The position numbers and the translations under genes are program-made. From positions 781,501 through 845,500 of the forward strand of contig NZ_CP010803.1 in assembly GCF_000960975.1 (NCBI RefSeq): a DNA stretch of 64,000 bases, given 5' to 3'. The stretch's first letter is position 1; each line of letters opens with the position of its first letter. The notes beneath the pieces were generated by a model. The model was not told where the DNA came from, searched no databases, and was given only the letters and a program-made list of their open reading frames with translations. Shown one piece after another: positions 36,459 to 45,185 of this stretch. Source of the stretch: Martelella endophytica (GTDB lineage Bacteria > Pseudomonadota > Alphaproteobacteria > Rhizobiales > Rhizobiaceae).

Positions 36459-38396
36459 ATGACCAACCAACACAATACATCTTCCAAGCCTGTCACCAGC
36501 GCCCCGACGGCAAATGTCGGGGCGAAGGCGGCCGGTTTCCTGCTGGTCGCGATCTCGCTGGCGTGGATCCTCAACCTGCCCATGCTGGTCAAGGTGCCGC
36601 TCTATAACGAGCAGCCTCTGGCCTGCGCCGTGGGGCTGTCGCTCGCCGTGACGGCCTTCCTGCTGGGCGACCGGGCGCGCGGCCCGCTCCGCCTTGCGGC
36701 CTATCTCGCCGGCTGCGTACTGCTGGCAATCATGCTCACCATTGCCTGGCGCTACCCGCAGCTGACGATCCTGGCCGTGATGCGCCCGCTGTGGCTGACC
36801 CTGAGCGCCTATGCCGTGATTGCCGGACTCGGTTTTCTGGTCTGGCGCTATGTCGGCCTGCCCATTGTCCTGATTGTTGCGCTGTTTTCCCTGCTCGCCC
36901 TGTTCGGCGGTCCGTTCGGCGTTCCCGAAACTCCGGCCAATCGCTGGGCGATCTACATGCTCACCGATCCGAACGCGCTTCTGGGCACGCCCGTGCGCGT
37001 CGCCGTTGAAATCGTCATTCCCTTCGTTCTCTTCGGCGAGCTTCTGCGTCATTCCGGCGGCAGCGATTTCCTGACCCGTATCAGCTTCGCGATCTTCGGC
37101 CGCTATCGCGGCGGCAGCGCCAAGGCGGCCGTCGGCACCTCGGCCCTTTTCGGCACGATCACCGGCAACGCCGTCTCCAACGTCGTCTCCACCGGCATCA
37201 TGACAATCCCGCTGATGAAGCGCGCCGGCCTCAGCGCCTCCACCGCCTCTGCCGTCGAGGCAGCAGCCTCCACGGGCGGTCAGCTCCTGCCGCCGGTCAT
37301 GGGCGCCGCCGCCTTCGTCATGGCCGATTATATCCAGGTGCCCTACCACGACGTGATCATCGCCGCAGCGCTTCCGGCAGCGCTCTATTTCGGGGCGATC
37401 TTCCTGCAGGTCGATCGCATGGCCGCCCGCGCGGATGTGCGCGAGATCGACAAGGGCGAGCGCATGACCTTCCGTGCGGCTTTTGCCGAAGGTGGACATT
37501 TCGCGCTGCCGTTTATCGTCATGTTCTTCGTTCTCTTCAATCTCCAGACACGCCCACAGATGGCGGCCATCGCGGCCATTATTGCCCTGGTTCTTGTCAG
37601 CGTCGTCCGCCCCTATCGCGGTGTACGCCTCAGTCCCCGCATATTGCTGCGCGTGGTGGTCGATACCGGGATGTCGGTCGCTCCACTGCTGCTCATCACC
37701 GCCGCCGCGGGCCTGATCATCGGCCTGATCAGCCTCACCGGCCTCGGCTTTTCCATTGCCGGCCAGGCTATTGCGCTGAGCGGCGGGCACAAGATCGTGC
37801 TGCTCGTGCTTGTCGCCCTGATCGCCATCCTGTTCGGCATGGGAATGCCGACGGTCGCCGTCTATGTCGTGCTGGCCACGATACTGGCACCGGCCCTTCA
37901 GGATACCGGCCTTGAACCGATGCAGGCGCATCTCTTCATCCTCTATTTCGGCATGATGTCGATGCTGACGCCACCGGTGGCACTCGCCTCGATCACCGCG
38001 GCGAGGATCGGCGGGGCCAATATGTGGCGCACCAGTTTCGAAGCGCTGAAGCTTGCCTGGGTTGCCTATCTGGTGCCGTTCCTGTTCGCCTTCTCCCCGG
38101 AACTGCTTCTCGGCGGCACCTGGTACGGCGCGACCCTTGCCGCTCTCACCGCTTTCGGCGGCATCGCGGCCGTATCCATGGGGGCGGCGGGCTATGCCCG
38201 CAGCGAACTCTCGCCGGCGATGCGGGCCGTCTACGTCGTTGCCGGTCTCTGCCTGATGTTGCCGCCCGCGCTAGGCCATGCCGTCGCCATCGTCAATATC
38301 ATCGCCGCCGTTCTGCTGATCGCCCTACTCATGAGGACACCTTCTGACGCGGCGGTTTCCGAAACCAGACAAAAGGGCCGGTCCGTCCGGTCCTGA
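36459..38396 (+). CDS. TRAP transporter fused permease, 4TM-12TM (TAXI type)
   Basis: A 645-residue membrane protein with about 16-18 hydrophobic segments, the size and layout of the DctQ-DctM fusions that work with TAXI binding proteins. The DctM-like half carries GTSALFGTITGNAVSNVVSTG (near residue 225) and MKRAGLSASTASAVEAAASTGGQLLPPVMGAAAFVMA, both conserved signatures. It also has the LFGMGMPTVAVYVVLA repeat near residue 460 and GMMSMLTPPVALASI. It should import the TAXI ligand using the sodium gradient. FHMPC dehydrogenase follows after 25 bases. Confidence 0.88.
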   Translation: MTNQHNTSSKPVTSAPTANVGAKAAGFLLVAISLAWILNLPMLVKVPLYNEQPLACAVGLSLAVTAFLLGDRARGPLRLAAYLAGCVLLAIMLTIAWRYPQLTILAVMRPLWLTLSAYAVIAGLGFLVWRYVGLPIVLIVALFSLLALFGGPFGVPETPANRWAIYMLTDPNALLGTPVRVAVEIVIPFVLFGELLRHSGGSDFLTRISFAIFGRYRGGSAKAAVGTSALFGTITGNAVSNVVSTGIMTIPLMKRAGLSASTASAVEAAASTGGQLLPPVMGAAAFVMADYIQVPYHDVIIAAALPAALYFGAIFLQVDRMAARADVREIDKGERMTFRAAFAEGGHFALPFIVMFFVLFNLQTRPQMAAIAAIIALVLVSVVRPYRGVRLSPRILLRVVVDTGMSVAPLLLITAAAGLIIGLISLTGLGFSIAGQAIALSGGHKIVLLVLVALIAILFGMGMPTVAVYVVLATILAPALQDTGLEPMQAHLFILYFGMMSMLTPPVALASITAARIGGANMWRTSFEALKLAWVAYLVPFLFAFSPELLLGGTWYGATLAALTAFGGIAAVSMGAAGYARSELSPAMRAVYVVAGLCLMLPPALGHAVAIVNIIAAVLLIALLMRTPSDAAVSETRQKGRSVRS

Positions 38397-38421
38397 CCAC
38401 TCAACCAGGAAAGAGAAGACC

Positions 38422-39342
38422 ATGAAGAAAATTGCAATCATCGGGTTGGGAACCATGGGACCGGGCATGGCGGCGCGGCTGGCGCGCGGCGGTCTGGACG
38501 TCACCGCTTACGACATCGCACCGGCAGCGCTGGAACGCGCCTCCACCATGATCGCGACCGCCGAGAAGGTGCTCGACACGCTCGGCATTGCCGCCACGGG
38601 CGATAACCCGGTCAAGCTGACGAGCGACCTCGCCGAAGCGGTCGCGGATGCCGACCTCGTGATCGAGAACGTTCCGGAAAAGGCCGAAATCAAGGCCAGC
38701 GTCTATCGCCAGATCGATGCACTTATCGGGGCAGACGTCATCGTTGCCTCCGATACGTCGGGCATTCCGATCACCAGCCTTCAGGAGCACATTTCCAATC
38801 CCGCCCGCATGGTCGGCATGCACTGGTCGAACCCGCCGCATATCATTCCGATGATCGAGGTGATCGCCGGCGCTAAGACCGCGCCCGAGACCAGCGAGGC
38901 GATCAAGCAGCTGATCCGCTCGCTCGGCCTGCTGCCCGTGACCGTCAAGAAGGACGTGCCGGGCTTTGTCGAAAACCGCGTCCTCTATGCGCTTCTGCGC
39001 GAAGTGATTGACCTTGTCGAACAGGGCGTTGTGGACCCGGAGGATATCGACACCTGCGTTTCCTGGGGGATCGGCTACAAGCTCGCCGTGATCGGCCCGA
39101 TGGCGCTTCTGGATATGGCCGGGCTCGACATCTACCACTCCGTATCGAGCTTCCTCAATGCCGATCTTGCAGACCGCAAGGACGTTCCGGACCTGGTCAA
39201 GGAGAAGATTGCGGCCGGCACACTTGGCCTGAAGTCGGGCAGCGGCGTCTATGACTATACGCCCGAGAAGATTGCCGACCTGCAGAAGAGCCGCGCTCAG
39301 AAACTGGTCGCGATCCGCCGCATTCTGGAGGACCGCGCATGA
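38422..39342 (+). CDS. 5-Formyl-3-hydroxy-2-methylpyridine-4-carboxylate 5-dehydrogenase (3-hydroxyacyl-CoA dehydrogenase fold)
   Basis: The 306-residue protein looks like a 3-hydroxyacyl-CoA dehydrogenase: NAD motif IIGLGTMGPGMAARL (residues 6-20), IENVPE near residue 81, and His134/Asn137 in MHWSNPPHIIPMIEVI with Glu146. VPGFVENRVLYALLREVIDLVE follows. The M. loti pathway uses exactly such a protein as an NAD-dependent aldehyde dehydrogenase that makes 3-hydroxy-2-methylpyridine-4,5-dicarboxylate, and its sequence as I recall it matches closely (GIGYKxAVIGPMALLDMAGLDIY). The stop overlaps the DctQ gene start, so the enzyme is translated together with the second TRAP system. Confidence 0.92.
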   Translation: MKKIAIIGLGTMGPGMAARLARGGLDVTAYDIAPAALERASTMIATAEKVLDTLGIAATGDNPVKLTSDLAEAVADADLVIENVPEKAEIKASVYRQIDALIGADVIVASDTSGIPITSLQEHISNPARMVGMHWSNPPHIIPMIEVIAGAKTAPETSEAIKQLIRSLGLLPVTVKKDVPGFVENRVLYALLREVIDLVEQGVVDPEDIDTCVSWGIGYKLAVIGPMALLDMAGLDIYHSVSSFLNADLADRKDVPDLVKEKIAAGTLGLKSGSGVYDYTPEKIADLQKSRAQKLVAIRRILEDRA

Positions 39343-39863
39343 GCGCTGAGCCCACGAAACCGGCGCGGGCAGGCAGGATGGTTACGAAGGCGCTCAAGAC
39401 CGGTCTCGGCATCGTGCTTCTTGTGGTGGTTGCCATCAATGTGCTGAACGCCGGCAGCCGCTATCTTTTCGGCTTCTCCCCCGTCGGCGCCGACGAGACG
39501 ATGATCTACCTGATCATCTGGATCACGATGATTGCCGCGGTGCTGTCGTTCTTCACCCGCACCCATATCAGCGTGGACCTGCTGCCGCTCTATACGCCCA
39601 AGCGCGCCCGGCATGTCTGGTATATCCTGCATGATCTCGCCGCGATCTTCGCCTGCGGCTTCGCGACCTATGCGTCGTGGCTGTTCATCGCCAAGATCAA
39701 CCGGCTCGGCATGACCAGCATGGGGCTCGGCATCCCCATGACGATACCGCACGCAGCCCTTCTCTTCGGCTTCGCCGGGTTGACCCTCGCCGGCGCCATC
39801 AAGCTCATCTTCGACGTCCGGGCCCTGTTGCGGAAGGCCCCGACTCCGGAGGCGCGCTCATGA
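39339..39863 (+). CDS. TRAP transporter small permease (DctQ family)
   Basis: A 174-residue protein with four hydrophobic helices (about residues 20-45, 52-72, 88-112, 130-155), the DctQ layout. VGADETMIYLIIWITMIAAVLSFFTRTHISVDLL contains the conserved E-x-x-x-Y...W...G/R-x-x-H-I-x-V-D segment. The ATG overlaps the dehydrogenase stop and its own stop overlaps the DctM start, both as ATGA. Confidence 0.87.
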   Translation: MSAEPTKPARAGRMVTKALKTGLGIVLLVVVAINVLNAGSRYLFGFSPVGADETMIYLIIWITMIAAVLSFFTRTHISVDLLPLYTPKRARHVWYILHDLAAIFACGFATYASWLFIAKINRLGMTSMGLGIPMTIPHAALLFGFAGLTLAGAIKLIFDVRALLRKAPTPEARS

Positions 39864-41131
39864 TCTTCGCAAGCCTCGTCCTGCCCGTCCTGCTTGTCGC
39901 CATCGGTACGCCGATCTTCCTCGTCTTCCTGACGGTGGCCGCCGTCGTCCTGATGTTCTTTCTGAAGATACCGCCCGTTGCCCTTCAGCAGGTCATGTTC
40001 GGCGGGCTGGACAATTTCGCCCTTCTCGCCATTCCGTTCTTCGTCTTCGCCGGTGAGCTCATGAGTACCAGCGGCATCGCCAACCGGCTGATCACCTGGG
40101 CCATGGCGATGGTGGGCCGGGTTCCGGGCAGCCTCGGCGTTTCCACCGTCGCGGCCTCCACCGCGCTCGGCGCGATCTCGGGATCGTCGGTCGCCTCGGT
40201 CGCCGCACTCGGCAAGACGCTTTATCCCAAGCTTATTGCTGCCGGCTACGGCCAGCGCCGCGCGGGCGGTCTTCTGGCCTCATCCGGCGCCATCGACATC
40301 GTGATCCCGCCCAGCATCGCCATGATCCTCTACGGCATGGCCGCCGAGCAATCCATTCCCCGGCTCTTCATCGCCGGTATCCTCCCGGCGATCCTGATGG
40401 CAGCGCTTCTGTCGCTGTTCGTGATCGTCGATGCCATCCGCCGCGATATCCCCTCGGACCACACCTTCTCCGTGAGGGCCGCAGCCAAAGCGACGATGGA
40501 TGCGTTCTGGGCGATCCTGATGCCGGTCTTCGTGCTCGGCGGCATCTATCTCGGCGTGTTCTCCCCTTCCGAGGCTGGCGGCTTTGCCTGTTTCTACGCC
40601 ATCGTGATCGGCCTCTTCGTCTACCGCACCATGACGGTGCGCGATGTCATCAACGCGGCGGGGAATGCCGCGATGCTCTCGGGGCAGATCCTGGTTCTTG
40701 TTGCCGCGGCAAGCGTCATCACCTGGATCGTGACGACACAAGGCGTGCCGCAGGCAATCATAGCCTGGATCAATGCGATGCAGCTCTCCGCCTTCACCTT
40801 CCTCTTGGCGATCAACCTGCTGCTTCTGGCGATCGGCGCCTTCCTCGATCCGACCTCCGCGATCCTCGTCTTCGCGCCCCTCCTGGCGCCGATCGCGATA
40901 TCGCTCGGCATCGACCCGATCCACTTCGGCATCATCATGACCGTCAATCTCGCCATCGGCATGTTCACCCCCCCCTTCGGGCTGAACATCTTCGTGGCGC
41001 AGCAGGTGACCGGCCTGCCCGCGCACACGCTCTACCGGGGCGTCGCCCCCTTCGTCGCGGTGCTCGTCATCGCCCTGCTCGTGATCACCTACGTTCCCGC
41101 ATTATCCCTGTCCCTTGCCCAACCCCACTGA
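39860..41131 (+). CDS. TRAP transporter large permease (DctM family)
   Basis: The start is ATG 39860 (MIFASLVLPVLLVAIGTPIF), giving 423 residues; the frame farther left overlaps DctQ in another frame. About twelve hydrophobic segments are present. Signatures include LAIPFFVFAGELMSTSGIANRL (residues 52-73), TALGAISGSSVASVAALG, and ASSGAIDIVIPPSIAMILYG, which is the conserved GxxD/T-IVIPPS motif. GMFTPPFGLNIFVAQQVTG lies near the C-terminus. With DctQ and the binding protein it forms a sodium-coupled importer of an organic acid. Confidence 0.88.
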   Translation: MIFASLVLPVLLVAIGTPIFLVFLTVAAVVLMFFLKIPPVALQQVMFGGLDNFALLAIPFFVFAGELMSTSGIANRLITWAMAMVGRVPGSLGVSTVAASTALGAISGSSVASVAALGKTLYPKLIAAGYGQRRAGGLLASSGAIDIVIPPSIAMILYGMAAEQSIPRLFIAGILPAILMAALLSLFVIVDAIRRDIPSDHTFSVRAAAKATMDAFWAILMPVFVLGGIYLGVFSPSEAGGFACFYAIVIGLFVYRTMTVRDVINAAGNAAMLSGQILVLVAAASVITWIVTTQGVPQAIIAWINAMQLSAFTFLLAINLLLLAIGAFLDPTSAILVFAPLLAPIAISLGIDPIHFGIIMTVNLAIGMFTPPFGLNIFVAQQVTGLPAHTLYRGVAPFVAVLVIALLVITYVPALSLSLAQPH

Positions 41132-41145
41132 AAAGGACACTTGCC

Positions 41146-42153
41146 ATGATCTCCAACCTCCTCAAGACCGCGGCCTTCGCCACCGCATTTACGGTGAGCA
41201 CCTTCCTCACCGCCCAGGCACAGAGCACGATGAAGCTCGCGACCGCGACCATCAACGACGTGCAGCATGAATGGATCAAGGTCTTCGCCGACGAGCTCGC
41301 CGAACGGGCACCCGGCGCCGTGAAGACCGAAATCTACCCGGCCTCCCAGCTCGGCGCGATCCCGCGCATGTCGGAAGGCGTGCTTCTGGGCACGATCGAA
41401 GCCTTCACCACGCCGACATCGTTCATGTCGAACGTCGATCCGCGCTTCCAGGCCTTCGACGTGCCGGGCCTTTTCACCTCGCCGGAAGATGTGCATGCAG
41501 CGCTTCACAATCCGGAATACCGCGATCATCTGGAAACCATGTTCCTGGACAAGGGACTGCGCGTGATCGGCGCGATCTACAATTCGCCGACCGTGCTCTT
41601 CACCATGGAAGACGCGAAGGCGCTTGAAGACGTCAAGGGCCTCAAGATCCGCACCTTCGCCTCGCCGCTACAGATCAAGCCGATGGAGCAGCTCGGTGCG
41701 ATCCCGCTGCCGCTGGCGCTGTCCGAGGTGATCCCGCAGCTCCAGTCCGGCGGCCTCGACGGCATGCTGGTCGGCGTGCCGATCCTCACCGCGTTCAAAT
41801 ACTATGATGTCGGCAAATATATCCTCGACCTGCACTTCGCCGAAGTGGTCTCCGTCACCGTCGTCAACGAGGACTGGTTCCAGATGCAGAGCGAGGACAC
41901 CAAGGCCGCGATCATCGCAGCCGGCCGCGCAGCCGAAGAAGCGGTTTACCCCTGGGGCGTCGAGAATGTCGGTCGCTCCTACGCCACCTGGACCGAAAAC
42001 GGCGGCGTCATCACCCAGCTTCCGCCGGAAGAACAGGCCCAGATGGAAGCAGGCTTCGCCACGCTTGCAGCCGAACTGCTGGAAGGCCAGCCGGAAGTGA
42101 AGGCCGAATATGAACGGCTCCACGACTTGGTTGAAGCATCCAAGGCCCAGTAA
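41146..42153 (+). CDS. TRAP transporter substrate-binding protein (DctP family)
   Basis: The 335-residue protein has a Sec signal (MISNLLKTAAFATAFTVSTF, cleavage after AQAQ near residue 26). DctP features include a mature start STMKLATATINDVQHEW, the LGLKIRT-like segment LKGLKIRTFASPLQ with the conserved Arg that binds the ligand carboxylate (near residue 168), and LQSGGLDGMLVGVPI. The presence of the Arg supports a carboxylate ligand. It lies 14 bases after DctM and closes the B6 locus on the right, followed by a strong hairpin. Confidence 0.87.
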   Translation: MISNLLKTAAFATAFTVSTFLTAQAQSTMKLATATINDVQHEWIKVFADELAERAPGAVKTEIYPASQLGAIPRMSEGVLLGTIEAFTTPTSFMSNVDPRFQAFDVPGLFTSPEDVHAALHNPEYRDHLETMFLDKGLRVIGAIYNSPTVLFTMEDAKALEDVKGLKIRTFASPLQIKPMEQLGAIPLPLALSEVIPQLQSGGLDGMLVGVPILTAFKYYDVGKYILDLHFAEVVSVTVVNEDWFQMQSEDTKAAIIAAGRAAEEAVYPWGVENVGRSYATWTENGGVITQLPPEEQAQMEAGFATLAAELLEGQPEVKAEYERLHDLVEASKAQ

Positions 42154-42180
42154 TAGGCCAAGTTCAAGGAACCGATCGTT

Positions 42181-42218
42181 CCCCCGCCCCGAGCACGCAG
42201 CCGTGCTCGGGGCGGGGG
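42181..42218. terminator. Strong GC hairpin at the end of the B6/TRAP operon
   Basis: A perfect 17-base stem (42181-42197 with 42202-42218, arms CCCCCGCCCCGAGCACG and its complement) with a 4-base loop CAGC lies 27 bases after the DctP stop. There is no T-run. The position between convergent genes (DctP and the RpiR regulator) and the very stable stem suggest a bidirectional block to transcription or protection of the mRNA 3' end. Confidence 0.6.
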
Positions 42219-42273
42219 GAAGCCATGTGAATGAAAGATCAAGCGTTTGGGGAACCCTGAACCTAGGCGCGGC

Positions 42274-43191
42274 CTAGTCCTGACGTCCCCAGTGGCCGCC
42301 CTTGGCTGCCATCCAGGCGTAGGATTCTTCGACAAATTGCCTGTGATTGTCGGCGAGCGCCGGCTTCAGACTGCTGACAGCGGCCACCAGACCCTCGATC
42401 ACCGCGCAGATGGCAGTCGATGATGGCGGGTTGAAGTCGTGTTCGACGGAAACGAAAAGGCTGGTTTTGGAAAGCGCGGCAAGGGGCGAGCCCAGACCAT
42501 CCGTGATGCCGAGGATCGGAACGTCGCGCTGATCGGCGTATTCGACCAGTTGCAGCGTTTCCCGGAAATAATGCGGGAAGGCGATACCGATGACCAGATC
42601 CTCCGGCCCGAAATCCACCAGCAGGCGGAGCGAGCCAATCGTGCCGCCACCGCTGTCGACAGTGCGCACCGGCGCACCCAGCGTGGAAAGCCCGATCGCC
42701 AGCAATCCACCCAGATGCGCGGCAAGATCGACGCCTGCAATGAAGATCCGCCTTGCTCCGGTAATCATCCGCGCAGCCTCGAGGATCGTCTCATCGGAGA
42801 TCATGCCGAGCGTCTGCTCGTGATTGGCAATGTCTTCACGCAGGGACGCCTGAAACACGGTGGCCGGTGTCGGCCGGGTCGCCAGCTTGCGCTCCATCCG
42901 GTCAAAGGGCGCCAGAAGCGTTTCGAACCCTGCAATCAGTTCGGAGCGAAATTCCGGATAGGCTTCATAGCCAAGCGTTGTCGCAAACCGGTTTGCCGTT
43001 GCCACCGAAACGTCAATCAGCGCGACCGCATCATGCACGCTCAGGCGCGCGACCTGCAACGGTTCGGCCAGCACGAGATCGGCGAATTTGCGCAAGGCAC
43101 CGGACATTTCCGGATAGGCGGCTGCAATCTTGCGGGCCACGGGCGTATCGGCGGGCAGCCGCGCTCTTTTTTTGTCACCAATCTGATTCAT
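42274..43191 (-). CDS. MurR/RpiR-family transcriptional regulator
   Basis: The 305-residue protein has an N-terminal helix-turn-helix of the RpiR type (LSVHDAVALIDVSVATANRFATTLGYEAYPEFRSEL, about residues 55-90). A SIS sugar-isomerase domain follows (ARMITGARRIFIAGVDLAAHLGGLLA, near residue 140, and LVIGIAFPHYFRETLQLVEYADQRDVPILGITDG). SIS domains usually sense phosphorylated sugars. It is divergent from the ABC transporter operon and probably controls it. A pentose or deoxyribose phosphate from the deoxyribosyltransferase reaction is an attractive effector but is only inferred. Confidence 0.87.
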   Translation of the reverse strand: MNQIGDKKRARLPADTPVARKIAAAYPEMSGALRKFADLVLAEPLQVARLSVHDAVALIDVSVATANRFATTLGYEAYPEFRSELIAGFETLLAPFDRMERKLATRPTPATVFQASLREDIANHEQTLGMISDETILEAARMITGARRIFIAGVDLAAHLGGLLAIGLSTLGAPVRTVDSGGGTIGSLRLLVDFGPEDLVIGIAFPHYFRETLQLVEYADQRDVPILGITDGLGSPLAALSKTSLFVSVEHDFNPPSSTAICAVIEGLVAAVSSLKPALADNHRQFVEESYAWMAAKGGHWGRQD

Positions 43192-43305
43192 CTTGCCCTC
43201 CGCGCAGCTTTATGTAACGAATGTAACAGAGGTGAACAAGAAATATAACAAATCATACATCCTCTCGAAGGTATTTCTCATTTTCCTACAGGGTAACGAC
43301 CGCCA
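43192..43305. promoter_or_regulatory. Divergent promoter region with ATGTAAC direct repeats
   Basis: The 114-base gap is AT-rich. ATGTAAC occurs at 43210-43216 and again at 43219-43225, with a related ATATAAC near 43241. The 9-base period would place two half sites on nearly the same helix face and fits an RpiR operator, but the regulator's target is not known. Confidence 0.4.
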
Positions 43306-44331
43306 ATGACACACATTCCTTCCCTTTCCCGACGCTCCTTCATTGCGCTCGGCAGCGCCGCTGTGGCGGGCCTTGCCGCACCCCGCTTCTCCTTCGGCCA
43401 GAGCCTGACGCCGGTGACCACCGCGCTCGGCTGGATCCCCAATGCCGAATATGCCGGCCTGTGGGTCGCCATCGAAAACGGCTATTTCGCGGAAGAAGGC
43501 ATCGACATTCAGTATAGCCCCGGTGGCCCGAACGCGCCGGGCGTTCTGGTACAGCTTGCCGCCGGCCAGGCCGATTACGCCGGTGGCGACTGGGTGCCGC
43601 TGTTTGAAGCCATCAATCGCGGCAATGACTTCGTCGTCCTCGGCGCCGCCTTCCCGCAGAGCCCTGCAGCACTGATGTCGATGGCCAAAAATCCGGTAAC
43701 AACGCCGGAGCAGCTTGTCGGCAAGAAAATCCTCAGCCAGCTTCCAGCCGACAAGAACACCATTGATTTTGTTCTGGAAAAGGCAGGCCTGCCGAAGGAC
43801 TTCGAAATCGTGCCCACCGGCTTTTCGCCGGAGCCGCTGCTGGCCGGCGACGGCGATGCCTATATGGCCTTTGCCACCAACCAGCCGATCACCTTCGAGC
43901 AGATGGGCCTTGTCGAGGGCAAGGATTTCTTCGTCACGCTGTTCTCCGACCTTGGCTACAACGTGCCCGCCGGCCCGATCGTCGCGGATCGCGCCTATGT
44001 CGCGGAAAACCGCGACCTCGTCGTCGGCTATCTGCGTGCGCTTGCCCGCGGCTGGCTGGAAAACGGCAAGGACCCGAGCCTCGGCGCAAAGCTGGCGGTG
44101 GAAAAATTCGGCGCCGATTTCGGCCTCAGCCTTGAACAGACGACCCGCCAGAGCGAACTCGAAATGCCGCTGATCACGGCACCCGATGCGCCCGGCCCGT
44201 TCTGGTTCGACGCGACGCTGGTTGACACCAACTGCGCCCCCGTTGCCGCAGCCGCTGGTATCGAAAACATCCCGAGTGCGGCTGATATTGTCGACCTTGG
44301 TCCGCTCGAAGAAGCGCTGAAGTCACTCTGA
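43306..44331 (+). CDS. ABC transporter substrate-binding protein, NMT1/THI5-like (Tat-type signal)
   Basis: A 341-residue protein with a twin-Arg signal (LSRRSFIALGSAAVAGLAAP, residues 8-27), so it may be exported folded. The NMT1 pattern follows: TTALGWIPNAEYAGLWVAIENGYFAEEGIDIQ (near residues 43-74), VQLAAGQADYAGGDW, and LVGKKILSQLPADK. Related proteins bind the thiamine pyrimidine precursor, riboflavin, taurine or sulfonates. The presence of a nucleoside deoxyribosyltransferase at the end of the operon suggests a nucleobase or nucleoside-like ligand. The SBP gene is 62 bases before the ATPase gene. Confidence 0.83.
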   Translation: MTHIPSLSRRSFIALGSAAVAGLAAPRFSFGQSLTPVTTALGWIPNAEYAGLWVAIENGYFAEEGIDIQYSPGGPNAPGVLVQLAAGQADYAGGDWVPLFEAINRGNDFVVLGAAFPQSPAALMSMAKNPVTTPEQLVGKKILSQLPADKNTIDFVLEKAGLPKDFEIVPTGFSPEPLLAGDGDAYMAFATNQPITFEQMGLVEGKDFFVTLFSDLGYNVPAGPIVADRAYVAENRDLVVGYLRALARGWLENGKDPSLGAKLAVEKFGADFGLSLEQTTRQSELEMPLITAPDAPGPFWFDATLVDTNCAPVAAAAGIENIPSAADIVDLGPLEEALKSL

Positions 44332-44393
44332 TACAATCCGTAGACAGGCGACCGGCAGTGTTGTTGCAAGACGCTGCCGGTGGCCACGGTTTC

Positions 44394-45185
44394 ATGGAGA
44401 CGGACTTGACCGACAAAGCAGCCATCAGCCTGTCCAATGTGGCGAAACGCTTCTCTCTGGATGACGGCAGCACGCTGACCGCGCTTGAAAATATCGATGT
44501 CACCATTGCCGAAGGCGAGTTTGTCGCCATTCTCGGACCTTCGGGTTGCGGCAAGAGCACGATCCTGCGCCTTGTGGCCGGTCTCGATACGACAAGCGAG
44601 GGCGTTGTCGAGGCCGAACGCTCGGCGCCGAGCGAACTGGCAGCCCAGCACCGCCTTGGCGTCGCCTTTCAGGATCACGCGCTGTTGCCATGGCTTTCCA
44701 TCGAAAAGAACGTTGAGCTTCCCTTCCGCGTTTCCGGCCAGCCCGTGGATCGGGCGCGTATCGGCGAACTCCTGAAGCTTGTCGGCCTCACCGGTTTTGA
44801 AAAGGCCCGGCCGAGCCAGCTTTCGGGCGGCATGCGCCAGCGTGCCTCGATTGCCCGCGCGCTTGTGCTGGAGCCGGACGTGCTGCTGCTCGACGAACCC
44901 TTCGGCGCGCTCGATGCCGTCACCCGCCGGCACATGAATGTCGAGCTGCAGCGCATCTGGAGCGCGCGCACGCTGACGACGTTGCTCGTCACCCATTCCG
45001 TCGACGAGGCCTTGTTTCTGGCAGACCGCATTCTTGTCATGAGCGGACGGCCGGGTCGGATCCTGCGCGACCTTGCCGTCCCGTTTGACCGGCCACGCGA
45101 CCCTTCCGTGATGCGCTCCCCGGAATTTCATGCCCTCGTCGATGAACTGACGCTCGCACTCGAGCCTGAGGGGAACACCCCATGA
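44394..45185 (+). CDS. ABC transporter ATP-binding protein (SsuB/ThiZ-like)
   Basis: The ATPase has Walker A GPSGCGKST, signature LSGGMRQRASIARAL, Walker B VLLLDEPFGALD and H-loop LVTHSVDEA, all in the order expected for the nitrate/sulfonate/NMT1 transport group. The start is uncertain. ATG 44394 gives 263 residues. TTG 44406 has GGAG at 44396-44399 and good spacing. A GTG at 44358 is less likely. Its 3' end overlaps the first permease gene by 4 bases. Confidence 0.87.
   Translation: METDLTDKAAISLSNVAKRFSLDDGSTLTALENIDVTIAEGEFVAILGPSGCGKSTILRLVAGLDTTSEGVVEAERSAPSELAAQHRLGVAFQDHALLPWLSIEKNVELPFRVSGQPVDRARIGELLKLVGLTGFEKARPSQLSGGMRQRASIARALVLEPDVLLLDEPFGALDAVTRRHMNVELQRIWSARTLTTLLVTHSVDEALFLADRILVMSGRPGRILRDLAVPFDRPRDPSVMRSPEFHALVDELTLALEPEGNTP

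Noticed and set aside
36432..37931. 499-codon minus-strand frame
   Set aside because: It is antisense to the fused TRAP permease; rich in Asp, Gly, His, Gln, typical of the reverse of membrane-protein codons.
38422..39342. Fatty acid 3-hydroxyacyl-CoA dehydrogenase assignment
   Set aside because: There are no other fatty acid oxidation genes nearby, and the sequence details fit the known pyridine aldehyde dehydrogenase that uses this fold.
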